Assembly (NCBI GenBank): GCA_963691655.1
Contig: OY829326.1
Span: 114,487,388 to 114,551,387 of the forward strand
Reading direction: 5' to 3'
DNA length: 64,000 nt
DNA from: Toxonevra muliebris
Taxonomy: Eukaryota > Arthropoda > Insecta > Diptera > Pallopteridae
Below are positions 11,768 to 23,617 of this stretch, piece by piece (the first letter of the stretch is position 1; each line of letters starts with the position of its first letter). Both the position numbers and the translations under genes were made by a program. The notes under the pieces were generated by a model. That model searched no databases and was not told where the DNA came from. It saw only the letters and a program-made list of their open reading frames with translations.

Positions 11768-12800
11768 CTAACCACTATTTATGAAGTCGTGTACCTTTTT
11801 TGGTAAGCCTTTGTAGGCCATTAGAGATTTGATAGTTGTTTCAGACACCTTTTTGGAACAGTTTGCCCATCTCCTTTTAAAATCTTCTATATTTTGGGAC
11901 GCCTTTTTTGTGCTCTTTAAGTTTCTTTTCACAAGAGCCCAATATCTCTCCACTGGTCTTAGCTCCGGACAAAAACTATGTTATTACTTTGGTACCACTC
12001 CAGAGCTTTCTTGCCGTAGTGACATAATGCCAAATCGGGCCAAAAATTTGTGTGTTCTCTTATGAAAGGAAGAAGTCTTTTTTTCAAACATTTTTTGATG
12101 TATATTTCGGTATTTATAGAGCCCACAAATGATTTGCTTCTTTTGCCGCAACTGCATATAGCCATACCAGGAACTTTTTAGGAAATTTTGTCTGCATTTG
12201 GATTCTAAATTGTTTATCGGCTTGGTGGTTTTTGCCATTACCAACCAATGTGTGTACTTGTACCCTATCTTATAATTCTCATACACTTCATATTGATAGT
12301 GAATATAAGAAAGTAATGAAAATTAACCACCAGACGAAGGCGGAAATCGAACCCGAACCTCCCAGATGAAAGTCTAGGCTATCGAGGTCGTCGTAGTCCA
12401 TTATACAACATGAATATTTTTGTATGAAATTCGATTTTAATTTCTGAGCCCTACTGGAACTTTTTTGGACTTTGTATGTTTTCAAACCTGTATTGGCTTT
12501 AACTTTTCGCTTCAAATAGTGAGAGTATTGGGCTAACTGGGCAGCTTTTCTACCAGATCTGTTTGGAGATCTTTTCAATATGCTTTCTATTTTCTTGGCT
12601 TTCCCAATATCATGTGGTCTTTGTTTTCTACCCGAACCAGGTTTCCTATCGATGGTCAAATTCTCCTGAAACTGTTTAATAACATTGGAAACAGTTCGAC
12701 GGCAGATCTTCAATTGTTCGGCCAATTTTTTGTAGTACCAATTTGGATTTTTTTGAAAATTTTTAATAATTTTAAGACGTACTTCTTTTTCTTCACTCAT
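11768..12800 (-). pseudogene. Tc1-like transposase pseudogene, second copy
   Basis: This copy keeps a better N-terminus than the one at 4936-5890: it starts MSEEKEVRLKIIKNF, followed by an HTH-like segment (AEQLKICRRTVSNVIKQF) and GSGRKQRPHD. It also keeps a better C-terminus, ending KKVHDFINSG at a stop. The second catalytic region reads FWPDLALCHYGK. The stretch joining it to RYWALVK is deleted: the bases encoding the NCPELRPV region are largely lost near 11970, though ERYW remains. The first catalytic Asp region (SCCIMDY) abuts the SINE insertion and loses the following residues. The gene is therefore dead by deletion, insertion and frameshift. Together the two copies show what the family's protein looked like. 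Confidence 0.88.
12214..12392 (-). mobile_element. tRNA-Glu-like SINE fragment inserted in Tc1-like element
   Basis: On the minus strand it reads GCCTAGACTTTCATCTGGGA and then GGTTCGGGTTCGATTTCCGC, that is, an anticodon arm and a T arm with a B-box (GGTTCGATTTCC). It continues with TGGTGGTTAATTTTCATTAC and the tail words CTTATATTCACTATC and AAGTGTATG. The same order of head, TGGTGG junction and tail is seen at 61765-61898. The A-box half is shortened by a deletion relative to that copy. Confidence 0.7.
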
Positions 12801-12959
12801 TTTGATCAAATTCATAATAAATCAACATGTTTGTCATTAAAAATAACAACTGACATATTTTTCAAAGATAACTAGATCAAAGAAATTTTTAAATTTTGCA
12901 CCCAAAAACAATTATTAGGTAAACGTGTGTTATGATTTTTTCAATCTCACTCCTTTAAG

Positions 12960-15320
12960 ATTATAACTATAGTTAAACAACTAAAGCTTTCGAAAAACGC
13001 TTCAAAATGCATGCTAGCACTTTGTATTTAGCATTCATCAACTTTGACAGCTTACCCACAATTATTTAATGAACTAATTCCTCCAATTTTTTTTTGATAT
13101 TTTAATAAAATATTTATGAATAGAAATTAAGAAAAAAAAATTTAATATTGACGCGTCAAAAAAATGATTTTCTTCCGCAGTCAAACCACTATGCGACGTG
13201 ATAAAGTGTTAAAAATTAGCTTCTTGCAACTCTACTACCGACAGACGACATTTTGTCATAGTTGTAAGTGAGTAAGTGAGAAAATGTAAACAAAATTTTA
13301 TGGAATATAATATGAATAAAAGAACAATTAACTAACTAACTGATTAAGTCCTTCAAAATGTCGGTTTTTCAATTATTAATAAAACAACAACAACAAACAA
13401 ATTTGTATTTACTAATAAAGGAGATTTCATCTAAGCTAAATAATTATAACATTTTGCTCAAAGTAATTGAGCTTCAAATAAGTTAAACATTTCGTATCAT
13501 TACTAAGCTGAACGACTTTTACCGACTTTAAAAGCTTGTAATAAAAATATTTTCCACATCTAGACTAAACATTTTAAATATAAATTATGAAACATGAACA
13601 ATTAGATTTCATAGTCTCTAATAATAATATAAATATATTCGTTAGATTTCTATTAACACAAAAATAAAATGAAAAAAAAAAACAGCAAATTTAACCCATG
13701 GAAAAAATTAGTTTTTCCCACCCACCAGAGTCCGTGCTTGAAATTTCCTTTCTACTTATGACCTTCTTCCCTATTCTCCGAAGCGCGACATTTCCAAAAT
13801 TCTTCTTTATGATTTTAGCTTCAACTTTTTAGATATTCCTTTGGCCACAAGATTAGTTCTCTAGTTCTCAAATCTTCAAATGCACCAAAACTTACTTTAA
13901 GTCGAAAGTTAAAATAAAAAAGCTCAACTTAGTATCATATAAATACTAAGTTACTTTCAAGGTTAACATATATAAATAGAAAAATTTGTTATAACCGGAG
14001 ACAATTTAATAAATGAGTTGAATCAAAAATAATTAAACACACTCAGCTTTAAATTGTTTACCTACTACCTCTACAATCGTGAACTTTTGTGTACTAGGTA
14101 ACAAAGTGTGAGTGAAAAAAAATCGATTGTAACGTCAATCGCAAGTACCTAAATAATTTATTAATAATTTTTTTGCACAACGCTGCAAATATTTAATCAA
14201 AGCTTCATCAAATGCTTATAAATTTGTACAGTAAAAAGTTTATACCAAAAATATACTGAAATGTATTAAAAAACTGTTATAAAATACTTGAACAAAAAAA
14301 TAAATAAAATTAAACTTAAAGTACCTGCACACATATGTGTGTATGTGCTAGCTAGTTTGTGATAACGCTTATCAACAATAAAAAAAACAGAAAAGTACCG
14401 GGGTAACAACAACAACAACAAAAAAGTAAATAAACGAAAAATCTAATTTGACCCAATTTTGATAAGAATGATAACAAAAAGAAATTAAATAATAATAGAC
14501 AAATTAAAAAACGAAACTTAACTGAAACTGCATGAAATTCTTCAGGAAATGCGAACAATTGAGAAAGTTTCAGAATTTTTTCGCAACTTTATTTGATGAG
14601 AAATAATTCATTCTCAAATGATTAAATGCGGTTGCCATCATTAACACTTAATTTCTGATTTTTGAACTCATGTCAGTCCAATTGAGATAATTCGTTGACG
14701 GCTCTATTTCGTTTTTTTTTTTTTTTGCAGTAATTAATTTAATTATTTGAAATAACTTTTTAGGAATTGAAATTTTGATAAGCTTAAAATATTAGAATTT
14801 TTGATTTACTAAAGCAGTTTTTAGAAAAAAAAAACAATTGCAGATATTGTATTTTTTTTTTCTAGAAATTGCTAAGTCCGCTATTATAATATTTTCTATT
14901 TCGTTTCTATGCAATTTAGCAATAGATAATTTTAGTTTAGTATTGTAATCAGTTGATTTGAATACGTTTTTCGAAATTTTAGAATTGAATAAAAAACTAA
15001 TGTGCAATTAATGAACGTATTAAACTTTGACATTTTTATTCATTTGCGCAAATTTTGGCAATGAATTTTTTATTCAAAATATTATGAGGATTATTATACA
15101 AAAAAATAGAAGATTTTGTTGTTCTTTTCGTTTCATTAGTCGTTTGTAATATAATTTAGAAAACCATAGAATGATTTTAAGTACAGTGCATTAAAAAATT
15201 CATAATCTTTGTAGTTATGGTATAAACAGAATTGCGACGTACGACGTAACGGCGACAATCAGTTGTCACTTTTTATTATTGTAATATGTATTATAAAAAT
15301 CATGCATAAAAATATTTCTT
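12960..15320. other. Long AT-rich spacer, no gene seen
   Basis: I see no coding signal beyond chance frames. There is an AAC microsatellite near 14403-14420 and A/T homopolymers near 13125-13140, 14710-14725 and 14825-14865. I found no TIR pair or TSD. Confidence 0.5.
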
Positions 15321-15329
15321 TATTTGCGT

Positions 15330-15847
15330 TAAATGTATATTCAATTCGAAGAAAAATTAGATCTAAGTCAACGAGAAATCACCAGAGAAAAATTTCAGCT
15401 GCTATTCTTCTGAAAAATGGGTAGACGGTAACTGCTAAATGGTATACTGAAATCTGCTTACGACAAGTTTTGGAAAACCAGAAAAAAGATGAACTGCCCC
15501 GCTACTTTTTGCATCACGATAATACCTCAGCTCACACTACTGAAAAAACAAACAGCTTCATTGGATTGAAGAAATTCGTCCAGCACCTTATTCTCCGGAC
15601 CCAGTACCGTGTGATTTCTGGTTGTTTCCAAAAATTCAAAATAATTGAGAGGAAAGGACATGCAGTGAATTTCGAAGTTGGAAACCTAAACAACGTCGAT
15701 TTTGTGGACTGTTTTTCGAAGTGGAATTACCGGCCTCAAAAATCTATAGAAATTAATTTCAATTTAAAAACGTTGAAGATTAAAGTTATGAATTGGTTTT
15801 CGCATTTTTCATGCAGACAACTAAGCAAACTTTTGTTAGTCCCTCCG
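15330..15847 (+). pseudogene. mariner-type transposase C-terminal remnant with right TIR
   Basis: The conceptual product includes TVTAKWYTEICLRQVLE, then YFLHHDNTSAHTTEKT, the second catalytic Asp block of mariner transposases. After a 1-base frameshift near 15560 it gives EIRPAPYSPDPVPCDFWLF, the PYSPDL-x-PxDF block carrying the third catalytic Asp. A further frame shows VDFVDCFSKWNY. The right end AGTCCCTCCG at 15838-15847 is followed by TA and matches the right end of the mariner at 40705-42969. No left TIR or N-terminal half is visible upstream, so this is a 5'-deleted, frameshifted remnant. Confidence 0.82.
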
Positions 15848-16465
15848 TATTTTTCGAAATTTTTCAATTAAAAATAAAACCACAAAATATCGCTATTTTC
15901 GAACATCGATTATTTTTCCAACTCAAATTTATATGTTTGACTGCACGAAAAAAACCAAAAATTATAAAATGATTCAATTGACGATCACAAAGCCAGAGGT
16001 ACAAATCAAAAATAATTAAAAGATTTGATATAACTCACATATTCCTAATAGCCCTTTCACACGGAGCCCAAATTGAGCAATTTCGGCACTCAAATTCAAT
16101 TTGAAATTAAAGTCATTCACATAGAGCTCTTCTTCTTCTTCTTCTGACACAATTTTGTTTGACAGTTAAATTTATTGTTGAGTGGTTAATAAAAGTGAAA
16201 TTATTATAAATTGTATTAATAACATAGCGAGAGTAATAGAGAAGTGTGACGAAATACGTGACAGCAATAGAAATTTAATATTACATAAATTTTTTCATTT
16301 GTGTATGTAGACAATATGAAGAACATTACAGAAAGCATAAATTATGTGAATTGTCGTATTACGGAAAGAGCAACTGCAACCTCATTCTCAATACACCCAC
16401 GGTTGACTTGAAAAAAGGTACAGACGTACTTGCATTATAATAAAATGTTGTACATTTTTATAGTG

Positions 16466-16690
16466 AATGACTATGAATTTTGCAAGGCAAATTTTCGCAT
16501 GAACCGAAGAAGTTTTGAAAGTTTGTGTGAAATCCTTAAACATATAAAGAAATAGGATTCGAATATGCTCAAATCGATCCCATTGCAAAAGCGTTTGGCA
16601 ATAGCGTTCTATTTTTTAGGGTTATCTGAGGAATACCGTAGTATCGCAAATTTTTTCGGCGTTGGAAACGGCTTGCCGGCCAAAAGTTAT
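16466..16690 (+). pseudogene. PIF/Harbinger transposase fragment
   Basis: The frame reads CKANFRMNRRSFESLCEILK, an in-frame stop, then SIPLQKRLAIAFYFLGLSEE and YRSIANFFGVGNG. The order FRM-x-R-x-(T/S)F, then IP-x-x-KR-x-AI, then a GL-x-EYRSI-x-FGVG block is the usual N-terminal layout of Harbinger transposases. The DDE part is missing: the frame dies after about 16690, just before RTE-derived sequence. The stop inside the fragment and the lost C-terminus make it non-functional. Its position next to the left TIR supports the element call. Confidence 0.78.
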
Positions 16691-17114
16691 TCTGCCTTTT
16701 CAGACCACTTCTTTTTTTTTGTATTTTCTTTCTTCCATTGAAAATAAGTGAATGTTTTATACTGACATCATGGATAGATTGCCAAAAAAGGCAATCGCAA
16801 AAAGTCCTCAAATTGGAGGAGTATTTCAATTCTTCAGACGCCCAAATTATACTTAGCAGAGTATCGGAACCGTTGAATAAGGTGCTTAGAAACCAACGTA
16901 AGGCTGAAAACAAAAATTTTCATATTGTTATATGGATGTGAAACTTGGCACACCACACACAGCTGTCTTGAAGCAGCGGCAAGTATAATCAATCAATCAA
17001 AAGGAACCAAACCAAATATTATGCAGAATTGTTCCAAATTCTTCCAGAATCTTAAATTTTTAAACCCTGAAATCGTACCTGATCCTTTTTACGAAATATT
17101 TATATATATATGTA

Positions 17115-17785
17115 TATGGGACATTCTCTGCCAATGGGAGACCCCCCCCGCCCCCCCCCGCTGTCCAAAATTGGTTAAGGTATTTTAGGGCATGTTTGGG
17201 CTCAAACGAAAGCTTTTTATCTCTAGTTTCGAATGCACCAAAAAACTTATTCGTCATTATTAATTTTGTTTTAACTCTAATAAAGCACCGTAAAGGAAGC
17301 AGAGACCAACTTCGTTTTTCGGGGGTTAGGGACGACATGTAACATATCCCGTGAAAAATAATATGAGATTCATGTTTATCAGCTGAAACTATACAAAAAT
17401 AAGCCATTTACTTCGTTTTATGATGATTTTGGTAGGCGTAAGACCCGAAAAACAGCCTTTTTGGAACTTTTTTGAGGTAAGGGACGACATTTCCCTTGAA
17501 AAATAATATTGGATTCATATTCAGCGAAAAAAAATACACGAAAAAAGGCTTTATCTGTTTTTTTATGATGACTTGGGTAAATGTACGCTTGATAAAACTA
17601 TTATTTTATTGTGAGGAGGTAGACTTGCAGACGCCATATTGGTCCGCCATCATGCAAAATCAAAAAAGGCCTTGTTGGATTTGAAACTAGAGATAATAAG
17701 CTTTAGTTTGAGCTCAAACATGCCCTAAAATACCTTAATCAATTTTGGACAGGGGGGGTCTCCCATTGACAGAGAATGTCCCATA
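17115..17785. mobile_element. TATGGGACATTC long-inverted-repeat element, shortened copy
   Basis: The ends are TATGGGACATTCTCTGCCAA and its inverted partner ending GAGAATGTCCCATA, flanked by TA (17113-17114 and 17786-17787). A C-rich run follows the left end and a G run precedes the right end. The right arm is nearly full length, while the left arm jumps from the AAGCTTTTTATCTCTAG region (about 17211) to near the centre (about 17240). It is nested within the CACAGC element. Confidence 0.8.
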
Positions 17786-18487
17786 TACATTAGCTTGCCT
17801 ACATGATATATGAAATGTGAAAAGTTAGATTTTTTTCTGCTTCTAATAGATTTTCTGAAAGATTATATGAGAAAAATAAGATTTAGAAAAAAATGTAGGT
17901 GTCTCTAGTGGAAAATACCCAGTCTTTTTTGAATTAAAGGCTTAAAAACAGCCTTAAAAAAGGTAAATAGCTTTAATCGTTGATAACTTCTAAAATATTG
18001 AATTTTAAGTAATTGTTTCCATCACAATATTTTTAAGGATAACTAGGGCAATATTTTGTTCTTAGTAACTTTGGATTTACGAGTGAAATTTAACCATGTT
18101 TTCATCGAAAAGCTCTCAATTTTGTACAAAATTTCCATGAGAAAAATTTTTAAACGGATTTTTTTAGGGGTGGTATTTTCTGTTTAAAACTTTTGTATTA
18201 TAGAGCATTAATTGTAGATGGAAAAAAAAAACTTTTTAAAAGTGTTTATTTTTAATAAAAAGTAAGCCGTCTCAAAGATAAAAAAAAATTGATTTTTTGA
18301 ATTTTGAGTTTATTTATAGGTAGACGAATCTGTATAGAGTAGAATCGCGATAATTCGTACACCGTATTTCGAAAATCTCAACAATTTGCAACAAACTGTT
18401 GGAAAAAATCGCTTTAATTTGCAAAAATTCCATACATTTTGGCCCCTTTATCGTCGCTATATCGTATTTTTTTTCAGTACAAGGTCT

Positions 18488-19030
18488 CACAACGGTCTTG
18501 AAGCAGCGGCAAATATGGTCAAAATAAACACAACCAAATATTACGCAGAATTGTTCCAATTTCTCTCAGAATCTTAAATTTTTAAACCCTGAAATTGTAC
18601 CTGATCCTTTTTCTATATAGAGTCAAACTTCTCCCTATTACGAATTAATTTCAAGAACACAGCTTTTTCGTTCTACTTTTGGTGTGTTTTAATCTGCAAG
18701 TTAACCTTTCATGCGTTTTTGATCTTCCTAAATTATTATAAAACCGTTCGAAAATCTTGCGCATAAAATTTTTGTTGCATTGTGTAATCAATTACGATTT
18801 ATATGAGGTTAAACAGACCTTGTACTGAAAAAAAATAAAAAAATTTTGATGAGAACAATTACTTAAAATTCAATATTTTAGAAGTTATCAGCGATTAAAG
18901 CTATTTACCTTTTTAAGGCCGTTTTTAAGCCTTTGATTCAAAACCGACTGGGTATTTTCCACTAGAGACCCCTATATTTTTTTCTAAATTTTATTTTGAT
19001 CATACTTGTCGCTGCTTCAAGACCGCTGTG
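18488..19030. mobile_element. Inner 543-bp CACAGC-TIR unit
   Basis: The left end CACAACGGTCTTGAAGCAGC pairs with the right end at 19030 over about 40 bp, including a GATCAAAATAAA or GGTCAAAATAAA word. The first 130 bp of this unit are repeated directly at 16958-17090 (ATTACGCAGAATTGTTCCAA versus ATTATGCAGAATTGTTCCAA). It may be the basic MITE of the family, with the outer 16958 end belonging to a second copy. Confidence 0.6.
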
Positions 19031-19573
19031 CACAGCTACAATCATTAAGAAATTTCAAGCATTTATAAATCGATGCGTAAGGAACATATTGCTCATCTGG
19101 TGGCCACGCAAAATCAGTAATATTCGACTTTGGCAACTATGCGAACAAAAGTCTATTGAAATAGAGACTTGCAGGTGCAAATACGGCTGGCTGGAATACA
19201 CGTTACGTAAGGACACCGAAAAGATACCCCATGCGATGCTAGAATGGAAGCCCCAAGGCTCAAGATTAAGGGACAGACCAGGAATGGTTTGGAGAAGAAC
19301 GTTTTTTTAAGAAACAAGGAAAACAATAAGCGAATTAAGAGCGATAGCACGTAACAGAAATAAATAAATAAATTTGACAGCTATTTTTCTGATAGTGATG
19401 TGTTTTTCATCAACTTTTCTACCAATACTTATCGATTAACAGCGTAGTCTTCGGATCGTAGCGCAATTTTAACGAAATTGAACAAGGCAACGCAATTTCG
19501 TTTGGCATTTATTTCTATAGCGAAAAAAGAAGCCGAAATTGATCAATTTGGGCTCCATGTGAATAGACTATAA

Positions 19574-22500
19574 AAAAAAAACTAGCCAGCACATTTCAAC
19601 TAATTTTGTTTTTATAAATGACTCATTTTCAAAACTTTTCAACACACGGTCGTATTCCAAAACGATCAGCGTGATAATCGGAACCAAATTAACTTGTCAT
19701 GAAATATAAGCCAAAAACAGAAAATATAAGAACTTTAAAGTGAATAGGCTTCTTTTTTCTTCATTAATTTTTACCTAGAATAATACAAAAATAAATGTCC
19801 CTGAAAAGATACTTCGGATGATATTTTTGTGAAAAGTCATTGTTATAAGTATAAAAGAATTTAAAAGATTAATATTAACTGTCTAGAAATTGCTTATACT
19901 TAATATTTACTTATATAGGGTAAAAGTCTCAATAATTGGTACTAAATATTTAAGTCATTGGGATCCATTGGAGAACAGTGGACTTGCAAGCTTTCAGCCC
20001 AGCTAAATGTGGAAGAAGCCAATAAGCAATTCAACATTTATCCTACAATACATATAAATAAAATAAATTTTCTCTTGAAAGTGTCAACATTTGGGGTACC
20101 CAACTTTGTATTGACTGCCCTATTATTCAATTATGTCTTCACAATTTACTAAGTCATTAAAAACGGTTTTTTGTTGTACAAATTCAAATTGTATATTTGA
20201 TCCACTCACTATCAGCAATTGAACACTGGAGTTCATACTTGCGGTACTAAGTATTTATACAAGTGAACGATGATTTTGTAAAATCAGATGCCAGTTGTGA
20301 AATTTCTTTATCACAAGAATACCAAGTCAGCTGTTTCGTATTTATAATACAATAATGATAATTATATCAGCTTTCATTATTGGTTTTTTTGTTGTTTCAA
20401 AATAGCCACACGCCTGCGAATAGTATAGCGTTAAAAATTAAATGTTACTCATACGCACCACAGACGGCGCCATAATCATAATTACATTGCAAAAAAAAAA
20501 AAAATAAATAAATAAATAAGGCAAATATCATACGCACACCACACCATCAACTGTAAAACTATTTTATAAAAATAATCAAACGTGATAATTTTATAAACTA
20601 AAAGAAAATAAATAAATAAAAAAAAAAAGAAAGAATGAAAAACGCTTGCAAAAATATTTTAAGTGTGTTTAAGTGGGCGCAAATAGAACACAAAAAATTT
20701 CTACTGTTAAGAAAAAATATTTAACAACTTTTTCATTTTGAGCAAAAGAATAGAAAAACTGAAATATTTTGATTGGCAACAAAAAATTTGCGTTGCTGAT
20801 GAAGTTGTTGTCGTCATCATCATCAATAGCAACAATAGCAGCAGCAGCAAAAGGCAATGGAAACAGCAGCAACGAGTATAGCAACAACATTGAAATGTTG
20901 CTCATTTTGTGGTTGTTGTGTTTTGTTTTTTTGTTGTTGTTTTCTTTCTAATATTTAAACACGTGTTTTGATAAGAATTCCGGCGCCAAAAAGTTTAAAT
21001 TACTGTAAGTATGAACGTCGACGTTCGTCTATCTGCCCGTCGTCATCGTCGTCGTTATATTGTATAGTAAAAAAAAGCACTTGAGGTATATGAGAATTAT
21101 ATGGTTTGAGTTAGGGTAGTAATATAATTATCACTACATGTGATGAGTTATGTGTGTGATATAATATTGGTAGAGTGTGTTGGAATTTATGTACACTATT
21201 TGAATGGAATATGCCCCTTTGATCTTGAGATGAATGCTCATGAAATGTTTCTAATAGTGATGCAAAATTATTATTAAACATTATTTAATGAATCAATTAG
21301 TGCTGCATATTTAAGGATCAATAATGAAGAGTTGCGTTAAGTTTATTTTTCTTATGAATAAAATTGAATAAAAATTATTTGCTCTTAGCACATAATAAAT
21401 AATTGTAATTATATGTACTTGAAAATATGTTAAAATAGTAATAATTATGAATAAAAAAATTCAAATAATTCACTTGGGTGTGAAACTATGACTGGGGTGA
21501 GGAACAAAACTAAAATGCTTTAAGCATTTTGCTCTATTTGGAATGAAAATGTATTGGTCCGACCGAAATCAAATTTTAAATCTGTAGAAATTTATTTTCT
21601 TTTCAGACATTTTTTTAAATAATAAATTTCGGAATAAAAAATACTTATATATGCCCAAAATGCCATTTCAAAGTTGTTCACTATGAAATTAAAAATTCAT
21701 TCGAGTTAAATTCCCATCTTTGATACATGAGAACGAAAACAATTAAGTTTGAATTGTAAAAATTTATTCTAAATAATAAAAACTTTCCCATTTAATTTCC
21801 ATTCACAAATATAAACTTTGAATACTTAATTTATTAAAAAATTATTGATAAATATTGACCATCTTTAGTGCCTTGCAAACTCAGAAATTTAATAAAAATT
21901 ATGATTTTTTATTATTTAAAAAATGAATAAATATTTTAATGAGCAGTGCGGAATGAAACGAAAATGAAAACCAATAACTTCACAAGGAACGATCTAGTCA
22001 GAGCAAATAAAAATATAGTTCTGCGACAAACGTGTTTATTTTAAGGAATGCTATACGAATGATTAAATCTTCTTTTTTCATTTCACTTCAAATTTACTTA
22101 CTCGAATATTATTTCATTAAAAACTTATATGAATGATGCCCATGTCCTAGTCTTGGGCATCCAAAACTGAGGGGAACAGAAGTAATGCCTGCCCCTCTCA
22201 GCATGTTTCATTATTTCTAATAACCTACTATAGCTCGATAAAGTAATTATTTTAAAGACCCAAACTTTAAAAGAAACTATTGCTCTCCATAGTATTCAAA
22301 ACCAGGATTCAGCTCCCCCTTCAGATTTGTCTAAAACAGACTTGAAGTTGAACTTTTCTACCATAGAGCACCTATTTTTTTTTTTTAATTTCACCACAAA
22401 CCTAAGATAAGTAAATAGATATTTCTTCTTCGTGCGAATTTCAAGTGTTGGCATTTTTTTATTTATTATATTAATGTACCTACTTTTTAAATACATATTT

Positions 22501-23600
22501 ATTTATATAAACTTGAATTTATTTTACTAACAATTTATTGAGTTCAGGGGAAAAACGGAAATTTTTAAGAACCTTGTGCCAGGTGGATTGTAGTTGTAGT
22601 AGTGATAGTGTTGGTGGTAGTCAGCTTTATTTGCAATTTATTATTAGTTAAGAAAATTATGAAGGCTTTTAAATCTATCAGCATTTCATGTGAATAGTTA
22701 TGACTTATGAGTATTAATAAAATTTTAAAGTTTTATAACAAAATTAAATTGATTGAATTAGATAAGAAACAATGAGTTCTTTTATAGTCGAATATGGGCG
22801 TATATCATAAAATGTGGTCATCAAGGTTTAATTTAGCTTTTTTATTATTAATTATTTAAAAGAAAAAAATTAGTTATTATAAATATAACAATTATGTTTT
22901 CCCAAAAATTCGATCTGATAATGGTCGCGTTTTGAAATCTCAACTAAAGGAGACAGCGGTAACATGAGTGTTTTTCCTTCCTCCTTAATTTTTGGCTTTA
23001 TCATCCTGTTTCAAAGACGTAAAATATATAAACGCAACAGTGGCGAATTTACATGCAGCAGTTGTAAATTTTGTATGTCTCCGAAATTTGAGCTAACACT
23101 ATCTCAATTACATAAGTTGTAAATTTAGTTTCTATAAGTTTACTGTGGAATAGCAGCGTTTTTTTATCTAATCAAAAGTCTCGATATCCTGCCACAGTAC
23201 TTATTCGCCAATATGATTAACAAGGAGCAGTGACATGTTCTTAAACTCACTATCTGATCCACATATTCTGTTTTGCCTTATGAAAATATTGTTCATTAAG
23301 GAAATATTTTGACAATTGACTCAATATTGATGGTATATGCGCCCAATAGACACGCATTTCCCGTTCTATACGTACGACTGCCGAAGAGGTGGTCGGCTTC
23401 CAGTCAGTTGCAAAGCGAGCTGCTAAGGAGCGAAACAGACAGTTGAGGGGGCAGTAGAAAAACCTTTTCAGCGAAAGAAAAGAAAATTATGGTAAAATTG
23501 TTTACTAGATCACTTTGTGATGGCGTGAGTAGTTAACTAACTGTATGACGAAAACAAACTGCAAATATACTTTGCATTTAAGGATATACAAAATAAATGA
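19574..23600. other. 4-kb AT-rich spacer, no gene recognised
   Basis: No protein domain is recognisable. A CAG/CAA-rich patch with CATCAT runs lies at 20810-20945, and AAAT repeats near 20500-20520 and 20610. A CTGTAAGTATG word at 21004 resembles a 5' splice donor, and a CGTCGTCATCGTCGTCG patch lies near 21038. Such words are common in fly regulatory DNA or UTRs, but nothing here defines an exon. A less AT-rich patch lies at 23345-23460. Confidence 0.45.
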
Positions 23601-23617
23601 ATTACGTTTTCTGATTA

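Larger units (their letters stand above)
11650..12954 (-). mobile_element. Second Tc1-like element, decayed, with SINE insertion
   Basis: The right end is clear: CTCACTCCT at 12946-12954 preceded by TTTTTTCAAT, the same TIR as the copy at 4756-6046. The left end is degenerate; the CATATATAA and AATTTTT words near 11675-11695 line up with the subterminal region of the other copy, but the first bases are not recognisable. The transposase region is shared almost throughout. About 75-80 bp of it have been replaced by tRNA-like SINE sequence at 12214-12392. Confidence 0.8.
16958..19030. mobile_element. Composite CACAGC-TIR DNA element inside RTE
   Basis: The left end starts CACAGCTGTCTTGAAGCAGC and the right end, reverse complemented, starts CACAGCGGTCTTGAAGCAGC. 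CACA lies on both sides (16954-16957 and 19031-19034) and removing one copy plus the element restores the RTE frame, although the flanks are CA-rich so the exact TSD is uncertain. A second left end occurs at 18488, so the segment may be two overlapping copies. Bases about 17870-18040 are an inverted version of 18830-19000. The superfamily is not assigned. Confidence 0.75.
16925..19373 (+). pseudogene. RTE-clade LINE fragment split by a DNA element
   Basis: The segment at about 16925-16957 encodes MLYGCETWHTT. The reading frame resumes after 19035 with ATIIKKFQAFINRCVRN, then KYGWLEYTLRKDTEKIPHAM, LEWKPQGSRLRDRPG and WRRT. Joining 16957 to 19035 restores one frame across the junction (HTT followed by ATIIKK). 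YGCETW, INRC-x-RN, a WL-x-TLRK block and WNPQG-x-R-x-RGRP-x-WRR are hallmarks of the C-terminal reverse transcriptase region of RTE-clade LINEs. A T-run frameshift near 19305 precedes ETRKTISELRAIARNR. The tail is an AAAT repeat at 19360-19372. The catalytic reverse transcriptase motifs are absent, so it is 5'-truncated. Confidence 0.85.
16049..19570. mobile_element. PIF/Harbinger-type element, bloated by nested insertions
   Basis: The left end begins TAGCCCTTTCACACGGAGCC and continues CCCAAATTGAGCAATTTCGG. The right end, reverse complemented, begins TAGTCTATTCACATGGAGCC and continues CCCAAATTGATCAATTTCGG, giving TIRs of about 38 bp. TAA flanks both ends (16046-16048 and 19571-19573), the 3-bp TSD of this superfamily. 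A transposase fragment near the left end agrees. Most of the 3.5 kb is later insertions: an RTE fragment, a CACAGC-TIR element within it, and a TATGGGACATTC element within that. Confidence 0.87.

Noticed and set aside
20900..21060. CTGTAAGTATG as a 5' splice site of a host exon with CAG repeats
   Set aside because: No open frame with domain content, acceptor or poly-A partner could be linked; the donor consensus is too short to support alone.
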